Assembly: GCA_015847255.1 (NCBI GenBank)
Contig: JADLZK010001965.1
Coordinates: 558,001 to 622,000 of the forward strand
Direction: 5' to 3'
DNA from: Hyparrhenia diplandra
Lineage: Eukaryota; Streptophyta; Magnoliopsida; Poales; Poaceae
Length of the DNA: 64,000 bases
Part shown: positions 57,659 through 64,000 of the stretch, piece after piece
Numbering within the stretch: position 1 is the first letter of the stretch
How the letters are laid out: each line of letters begins with the position of its first letter
Position numbers and translations under genes: made by a program
Notes under the pieces: model-generated
Databases searched by the model: none
What the model saw: the letters and a program-made list of their open reading frames with translations, nothing else
What the model was told of the DNA's origin: nothing

Positions 57659-58006
57659 CTAGGTGAATACCCCTGGCGTTTGCTGGGGAATTGCATGGCT
57701 CACCACTATAAGAATGTGCGCAATATATAAGAAAAATACAAACGATATTGCCTGCATGTTGCTCTGAGAATTTGTGGCGTAAATGGGAGGGGATTCATAG
57801 AGTTTTAAGAACATATAGGTAGCATCCACTATGATAACTTAAAGAGCAGTGGTGGTTTGAGATGATAATAACTTTGATAATCCCTGGATAATAATTTGAA
57901 ATAAAATAAAATGACTCAAAATGACGTCATCGTATTGCTTCACTATTTTAAAAACAGTTATACAAAATTCATCATTCATGGTTTAAACAAAAGCATCCAA
58001 ATACCA

Positions 58007-58620
58007 TCACGTAAGCTTTAATTTAAACAAAGCCGGAAGTACAGTATTTCCGGTCAGGTGTCTTTGTGAATCTTCATAAAATTCTCCATGGGATGGTAGT
58101 ATCTTTTTCCAGACCTTGTCATCATGGCAGAACGTTGTGGCAACTGACTGTGACTCCCTTGCAATGCAGCGGGTTTCTGGGAATGTATTGCAAATTGCAA
58201 TCCTTAAGTTGCTTGCCCACTGAAGAGAGGAGCATGTCAGACTTCCTGCTTTGGTCATCTTTATCTAGTTTTTCTGATTTTGTTGCAGCCTTCGTATCGT
58301 CGTTTAGTGTGCCAACACCTGAACACATACGGTGTTCCTCAAAGGAAAGCTTTGGGTTTGTATCCCTATTGTTGCTGTCTTCCACATCGATGACAGCTCT
58401 GATAGCCGTTGTAGCTCTCAGTTGCAAGCGTGCTGCAATCAGAGTCTGTGATCAGTGGAGTCAACTGAATCATTCGGCTCGCCAAAAGCTCACTGGCTTT
58501 GTGCATGGTCTTACTTTCAGATGACATATCTGAGCTGCCATCAAGAACAAAGGTTGAACTGTCAACAGCTCTAAGAGTTTTATGTTGTTGCAGAGCAGTG
58601 ATTTTCCTACTGATGAACAC
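58007..58620 (-). pseudogene. Captured coding-like sequence, unrecognised
   Basis: Consecutive minus-strand frames read SSTFVLDGSSDMSSESKTMH, then NPKLSFEEHRMCSGVGTLND and DDTKAATKSEKLDKDDQSRK, then CNTFPETRCIARESQSVATT. The Ser/Asp/Lys-rich composition looks like a disordered protein segment whose frame shifts two or three times. The source gene is not recognised. Confidence 0.35.
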
Positions 58621-58859
58621 AACAGCTACAAACGGGTCCTAAATCTGCCAGCGCTGAAGAAGCGTGAGTGCATTTTGATGGTTGGCAAGCATCCTATCAA
58701 CATAGGCCATTGTATCTGTGAGATCCTTCCAAAACGCATGAACATCTGACCACTCCTTTGGATATCTTCCCCTTTCTAAACCTGGATCTGATTAAGCAAA
58801 TAAATCGTACCTGCTAGCTTTCGGGTTTCAAGACGATTGCCTAATGAGCATCTTGCCAT

Positions 58860-59480
58860 ACGGTTGTCAGGAAGACGAATGTGCCGCTCGAGATTCATCC
58901 AGTGAATGACGAGGAACTCGACAGCGGCGTCCCGGTGGCAGGCCGCCTCTCACTGACGAAGACGCGGCCGTGGGAGTCCTCGTACGGCAGCGCGGCTCCT
59001 CTGTCGAGGCGGCTCACCGGCCCACTCTGATGTCTGGCAGGTCCGAATTGACGTCGAATTGGAGCGGCAGGACTACCACGATCAGCGCTGTGGGGGCATC
59101 AGCATCGCGACGCACCCGACGGTCCCGAGCAGGATGCGGTACGGTGCCCGTATGGCAGCGCGGCCATCGCCGCGGCGTACGCGCCCTCCCCGAGCTGTGC
59201 GGGCGGACCTCGCGAGCGCGTGGACGGACGTCGCAAGCGACTCCGCCAGCTCCTCCAGCCACCGTGGACCTGCCTCGCCGTGCCGGGTGCCGGCCGGGCG
59301 CCGCCGTGGACCCGCCTTGTGAGCGCCGCCGCGGGCGAGGCCAACGAACTGCGAGGACCGGCGAGGCACGCGCGGCGGCCCTTCACGCGGACGACCTCCG
59401 GTCGCCCTCTCCTCCCCCTCGCCGGCAGCGCGGCACCGGCGGCGTGGCGTGCGGTCGCCCCTTCCGCTGGGCCCGACGGC
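58860..59480. other. GC-rich captured block inside the Helitron
   Basis: Sharply GC-rich against AT-rich surroundings, so probably taken from a GC-rich grass first exon. Open frames exist on both strands and none has a recognisable domain. A minus-strand frame containing RWLEELAESLATSVHALA is the most protein-like. Confidence 0.35.
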
Positions 59481-59855
59481 TGATGGCGATGCAGAAGGAC
59501 GGCAGAAGGACCCATGTTTGCGTCGCACACTTCAGCTCCAACGCAAAATGCATTTGTTGTTTCTGTAATCTGTTGGAGGTAGATTTTCTACCCAAAAGCA
59601 GTGTTGAAGGCAATGGAGTGGCCGAGTGGGTGACTATTGGAATGCCTCATTAATGCATCATCAGTTTTGTATCCACGGAAGATCATGGGTCCAAGCGGCA
59701 AGGAGGGGGCAGAGGGGATGCATGCGCCAGCGTGAAGGAGAACAGGCGGACGTGCGTTTTTGGGTGATTTCAGTTAGTACTCACGGGGCCCGTCGGGATC
59801 TTTGAGAACTACCGAATAAACTCACAATGGAGGATAGGCTTATTAGAGTTTTAGA

Positions 59856-62217
59856 TTAGTGCACTTTGTTCTTGTACAGAAAGAAGTTATTTAGAATAGC
59901 AAAGACATTGTGAGACTGCAAATTTAAGTACTACTGAGGAACATCCAATGTATATACAGTAAACTAGTTCTGTAATGTCTCTGAATTTAAGAAAATCTGA
60001 AAAACAAATAAAGAAGGTATAGTACTTCAGCGACCTCTTGCCGGCATCATGACACTGATACATGTGAAATTCCACACGTCTCATATTGTCCACTGAAGCC
60101 AACGCCTTGCCCTTCCTTTCAGTGATTGAGCGATCAAACTTGGAACTGTCACCCAACTGGTATTTGACACAACCGAATAATCAGGTGACTATTTTTGTGT
60201 TTACATTTTATCTCTGTCACTGCATAATCCGAAAAAAAAAAAAAAAAGGATATGGCTTTGTTTTTTGTTGGGCAACCTCACTTTTGGATACCATATAATG
60301 CCTCTGATAATTGTGGTGAATAATTTGTTCTCATGGGCTCTTCTTTGTTATAGTTGTTGCTAATATTTAGAAGAAAGAATGGTACCTTTTATGTTTGTAT
60401 GTGTTAATAGTATTACTAGAACATAAGGAGCTAATAGCTTATTCATTTTTAGTTTTTCCAAGAAGCATCCAGTATATTTTAGTAGAGATGATGATGCTTA
60501 ATCACGTACATTCAAGTTCTAGAAGCCACTCATCACTCCACTAGGCACAAACCGTTTCAAATTCATTTAGTAGCACTTTATCGAATTTATCGAATAAAGG
60601 ATTGTCTGCTTAGCAACCAGTAATGGCATGTTTGTGGAGTTGAGGGCACGTTCAGGCGCTCCATATGCCCCTCAGGCTCTCCATTCCTCTGCACCATCTT
60701 TTTTTTTTTTTTTTGTCTGATTAACGGAGCAGCGGCGAATTGAAAGAAAATCATAGGATTGTTCTTCCTCTCTCGCTTGCTCCCTTAAGACTTTTTTTCT
60801 GAATTTTTCCTCGTCACTGTCTAATGGACGTCCCTTCTACTTCTGCATGTCTTACATTCTTTTGATTTGCTTCTCTTCTCAGAATGTGAATACCAGGAGT
60901 AACTAAATGGCAGTTGGCAGATACTTGCATCTTTGTGCTGCTTTAAAGATCTAGAGTTATTTTCTTTTTAATATGTTTCTGCACGTTCATCGATCATCGT
61001 CGTCATCAGTACATTCCTCTAGCTCTGATTCTTCTACAGTTCTCCTGTAACGTGGGGTGTAAATGGCTCTTCTTGTTAAGAGAGGATCAGATCGAGTACA
61101 CTGATTGATTGCTTTATTAGTGTCAAACTTGCATATTTCCATTTCATTGGTACCACATGTCATAGAATAGAATTATTTCATTGCTAAACTTTGTCATAGA
61201 TATGGCTTCCATTTTACTCACCATATTTTCTATGACAGCTACAGTTTACCTAAGGTTAGATGTGGCAAACTTATCCAAACCAGCTCTGAATCATAGGAAA
61301 CAACATAACAGACTATCGTCGAAAGAAATAAAAAAATGGGCCCTTCTAAACTTTAGTCCATGGTATAGCATGTTTGTAGCTACATCACTTTTGTCGGCAG
61401 CTAAATTAGCAACACTTCCTTCTTGTATATTGAAACAGGGTGACTCGGCATGTCTCCAAATCCTGCAGTAATTTTTTTTTTTTTTTTTTGATAGTGTTGA
61501 GTATCTAGGTATGTCTCCAAATTCTGCAGTTAGCATTTGAGCTGCGTGTCCATGATTTGCGCTATGTCTACAACTAATGGTCATTAGATACATAAAACAA
61601 AATGGCATCCGACATTGATGGTATTACAGGCAGTTAAAAGAGACTACGATTTAATACATTTGTTTTACGGCTACTTAAAGAGGGTGAATTCATAGTTGTT
61701 TTAGCCATACATCTATTTAAATTGACAGCAATTTTAAGGGGTGAAGAGATTGGCATACATTTCAAAGTTGTTTTAACCAAAACAGCCACAGCTTTTCAAA
61801 ACAGAATTTTCATATAGCTCTGAAACAAACAGAACCAAAGTATGTTGGTGCTACAAATCGCAGGGGAACTGAGCCTCACAATGTTCAGTGGTTGGCTTGT
61901 TGCCAACAAGGTTTACAATGTTAAACCGACCAAGTTAAAGGAGACACTGTCACATTAAAATCTGACCAAGCAAATCATGGAAAACACCTGAATTGTAAGC
62001 CTCTTCAGAATTTCAGAAAGACAGCCAAAGGAAACAACGAATAACTTAGTATCACTGCTTGGATACGATTTAACACATACTTCCAACAAAACAGGATAAT
62101 TGTGCAACACTTAGCTTTGAATTCTAGAGCTGGAACAGAACAAAATGTCTTGGGTATGTAACTTCTTCAAAACAAGTAGCAAAGCTCGAAGGACAATGCC
62201 ACTGGAACCTTGGGACA
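59856..62217. other. Intergenic, one exon-like patch
   Basis: A minus-strand patch at about 60156-60010 reads GDSSKFDRSITERKGKALAS then VDNMRRVEFHMYQCHDAGKR, exon-like but unrecognised and isolated. Otherwise AT-rich with poly(A) and poly(T) runs at 60232-60247, 60701-60716 and 61472-61490. Confidence 0.4.
61471..61510 (-). mobile_element. Poly(T) insertion with 21-bp target duplication
   Basis: ATGTCTCCAAATCCTGCAGTA at 61450-61470 recurs as ATGTCTCCAAATTCTGCAGTT at 61511-61531. The 40 bp between are about 19 T followed by GATAGTGTTGAGTATCTAGG. On the minus strand this is about 20 bp of body ending CACTATC, then poly(A). The LINE at 11380-12198 also ends in CTATC plus poly(A), which suggests the same machinery. 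Confidence 0.7.
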
Positions 62218-63795
62218 CTACAGATCTGGGTAACAACTCATTTCAGAGGAATGAACCGAGGAGTGGGTGGCACCGATACCGGGCCTACCGTGCTTGACCG
62301 GCTTGTAGGAGATAGAGAACTCTGCAAGATAGTGGCCAATCATCTCAGGCTTGATCTCAACTTGGTTGAAGGTCTTGCCATTGTAGACACCAACAATGCT
62401 TCCAATCATCTCGGGGACGATGATCATGTTGCGGAGATGGGTCTTCACTGGCTCTGGCTTCTCGCCCGCAGGAGCATCCTTTTTCTGTTCACAGCAGTGA
62501 GATAAATAGTGAGGAAATTGTGTATGTCAGGTATAAGTAAATAAACTTCAACACATGCAATCAGATGAGATCAATCAACACAGAATCTTGCATTGACCGT
62601 GTCTTGCTGGCACAAAACAAAACTGCAGCAAAAATACTGAAATTCTGGATAGAAATTTTTATACATCATCATCCCAATAGTCTTCAACAGATGCTATAAT
62701 TCAGGCAAAGCAGGTTGTAAGACAGCAGGCATATAACCAAAACAACAGAAAAACTACACCATACAGTAAGCAATTCAAAAGTTACTTACTTGCATCTATT
62801 AAATCAACAAGTTCGTATTTGTCTAAAATCCCAGTTAAAAACAACAGAACAAATGACAAGGAGCTATAAAACAATAACTCTGCTTGTCATAAAATTCACA
62901 ATTCATAATCGCAACACTCAGTGCCAGCAACCTTATTTGCTACACACTCAAGCTAAGCTAAGCCACCAGAAAACCCAGGGCTCATGAGCTTATCAAATTT
63001 GCGAGTAATCATGAATTTCCTTTATAATACAGTGTTATTTGATCAACGGCATATCCTTCCAAGTGCAAATTTAGAGTAAAAGTAACACTACAACCAAAAT
63101 AGAAAATCTACAGCCACAGCCACTGGACTTTTCTCAAAGTACAACTTGTGAAACCAAGCGGAACAAAAAAACATGCTACACCAGAATCGTACAGATAATC
63201 AATTCAGAGAACACGCATCTAACTCATTCGAGCAGACACATTTCTAATTGCTCTACGGAAAACACAAGCACGCACCAAAAAATACGAGAATCATCTAATA
63301 AGCATCATATAATCATGATAGCATAACAGATCCACACAATCACCTAGATCAGACCACACTAAAACACCAAAAAAAAGAGATAATGAAAATTAAGCGGTTG
63401 GAAACTGACCGCCTTGCGCAGCTTCTTGATGAGCGCCATCGGCTTCCTCTTCAAACCCCTCTGGAACCTACCAAAACAAACACATCACATCAGATCTCCA
63501 CAAACCAAAATCCCATGGAAACACAAACGGATCGCGGTACGAAAGGTACCTTCTCCTGGCGCGCGCCGGGAAGAGCTGGACGAGGTCGTCCGTGGACATG
63601 TCGAGCAGCGCATCGAGGTCGACGCCGCGGTAGCTGTACTTGCGGAACGTCCTCTTCTTGGGCGCGCCGGCGGCGACCTCGGGCTCCACATCGACGTCCG
63701 CCTGCACAACACGAGCGAATTAGTCCTCGTGCGAGTCACAGGGACGCGGTGGATCTGGGAGCTGGATACCGGCAGTTTGGCGGGGAACTCACCAT
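62218..63795 (-). CDS. RPS15: 40S ribosomal protein S15 (uS19), 4 coding exons
   Basis: Component of the small cytosolic ribosomal subunit head. Coding exons (minus): 63795-63793 (ATG alone), 63701-63550, 63467-63410 and 62484 to the stop, with GT-AG junctions in phase. The protein reads ADVDVEPEVAAGAPKKRTFR, then YSYRGVDLDALLDMSTDDLV, QLFPARARRRFQRGLKRKPM, KTHLRNMIIVPEMIGSIVGV, YNGKTFNQVEIKPEMIGHYL and GRPGIGATHSS. The family ends RFIPLK, and that text is present in another frame with TGA at 62238-62240. As sequenced, two bases are missing just before it, so the frame runs on to TAG at 62218-62220 with an altered end. Expected size is 153 aa. Everything else is intact, so this may be a base-calling gap or an allele. 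Confidence 0.9.
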
Positions 63796-63881
63796 GGTTG
63801 AAGTTGAAGCTGGTCGGTGAGGTCGCGGGGACGCGGCGGCGGCGTGCGATGCACGTAGGCGGAGCGGCGGCGGCGGCGGGG

Positions 63882-63889
63882 TAGGGTTT
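63882..63889 (-). promoter_or_regulatory. Telo-box (AAACCCTA) in the RPS15 leader
   Basis: The minus strand reads CTCTCTAAACCCTACC about 90 bp upstream of the ATG. AAACCCTA boxes near the start site are a hallmark of plant ribosomal protein and translation-factor genes. Confidence 0.75.
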
Positions 63890-63920
63890 AGAGAGAGCAG
63901 CTCGTGGGAATGGGAGCTTC

Positions 63921-63928
63921 TATATATA
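63921..63928 (-). promoter_or_regulatory. TATA box of RPS15
   Basis: TATATATA on the minus strand, about 30 bp upstream of the telo-box and 125 bp upstream of the ATG. The remainder of the promoter lies beyond the window. Confidence 0.65.
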
Positions 63929-64000
63929 GCTGATGGTAGTGAGGCCGTGAAGAGAATTCCTCCAGTTTAGTGGGCTTACCTGGATGAATGTTGGGCTAGT

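Larger units (their letters stand above)
57659..59855 (-). mobile_element. Non-autonomous Helitron, 2.2 kb
   Basis: The minus strand starts TCTAAAACTCTAATAAGCC at 59855. It ends with the hairpin-like CCCCAGCAAACGCCAGGGG, then TATTCACCTAG at 57659. A precedes and T follows. The 3' hairpin about 10 bp before CTAG and the CTRR end are the diagnostic Helitron features, and this is the clearest of the set. The interior carries two captured regions (58007-58620 and 58860-59480). Confidence 0.8.

Noticed and set aside
58970..59653. A 227-codon Arg-rich plus-strand frame
   Set aside because: Overlaps equally open minus-strand frames in a GC-rich Helitron cargo block; composition alone explains it.

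Overview
The window is nuclear DNA of a grass (Poaceae). Host genes are spliced with GT-AG introns and are sparse. They sit among Stowaway, Tourist, CACTA, hAT, Helitron and LINE-type sequence with target sites and termini typical of grasses, and some exons are GC-rich in the grass manner. Species cannot be fixed from the sequence; a panicoid or other PACMAD grass is a guess. From memory, an Aux/IAA gene, a MET1-type DNA methyltransferase and a 40S ribosomal protein S15 gene also lie close together on rice chromosome 7, so this may be the syntenic segment with extra insertions.

Layout. 1-1.3 kb is a three-copy tandem repeat. 3.7-4.5 kb holds a complete Aux/IAA repressor gene (minus) with its TATA box and auxin-response hexamers. 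5-16 kb is repeat-rich: MITEs, a TIR-bounded element filled with degenerate telomere-like units, a segmental duplication broken by a LINE tail and a TAA-flanked MITE, and a TIR element carrying a broken DUF569 gene. 16.6-29.2 kb is a MET1 (CG maintenance methyltransferase) locus with promoter, long 5' intron and about a dozen exons. Its splice sites look intact but the coding sequence has a dozen or so one-base indels, nearly all in mononucleotide runs. 31.4-34.5 kb is an intact single-exon NLR-like gene with a non-canonical nucleotide-binding motif.

36-41.5 kb holds an antisense LINE remnant and a 3.6-kb non-autonomous Helitron with an internal ~1.06-kb tandem duplication. 41.6-42.8 kb is an intact F-box gene. 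43.3-46.0 kb is a complete-ended CACTA transposon (CGC target duplication) carrying an exon of an ILR1-like auxin-conjugate hydrolase. 46.3-47.1 kb is a small secreted potato-inhibitor-I protease inhibitor gene. 48.2-51.8 kb is a decayed hAT transposon with a Helitron inside it, followed by a PP2C remnant. Two more Helitrons, same orientation and related 5' ends, lie at 54.8-56.0 and 57.7-59.9 kb. The right edge (62.2-63.9 kb) is the RPS15 gene with a telo-box promoter and a short deletion near its stop codon.

The host genes do not form one pathway. Two auxin-related pieces (Aux/IAA gene, captured ILR1 exon) are together by chance of transposition. The most informative signals are the decay pattern of MET1, the series of Helitron/CACTA/TIR captures, and four tiny insertions that consist almost only of a poly(A) tail flanked by 14-21-bp target duplications, which look like hyper-truncated retrotransposition products.
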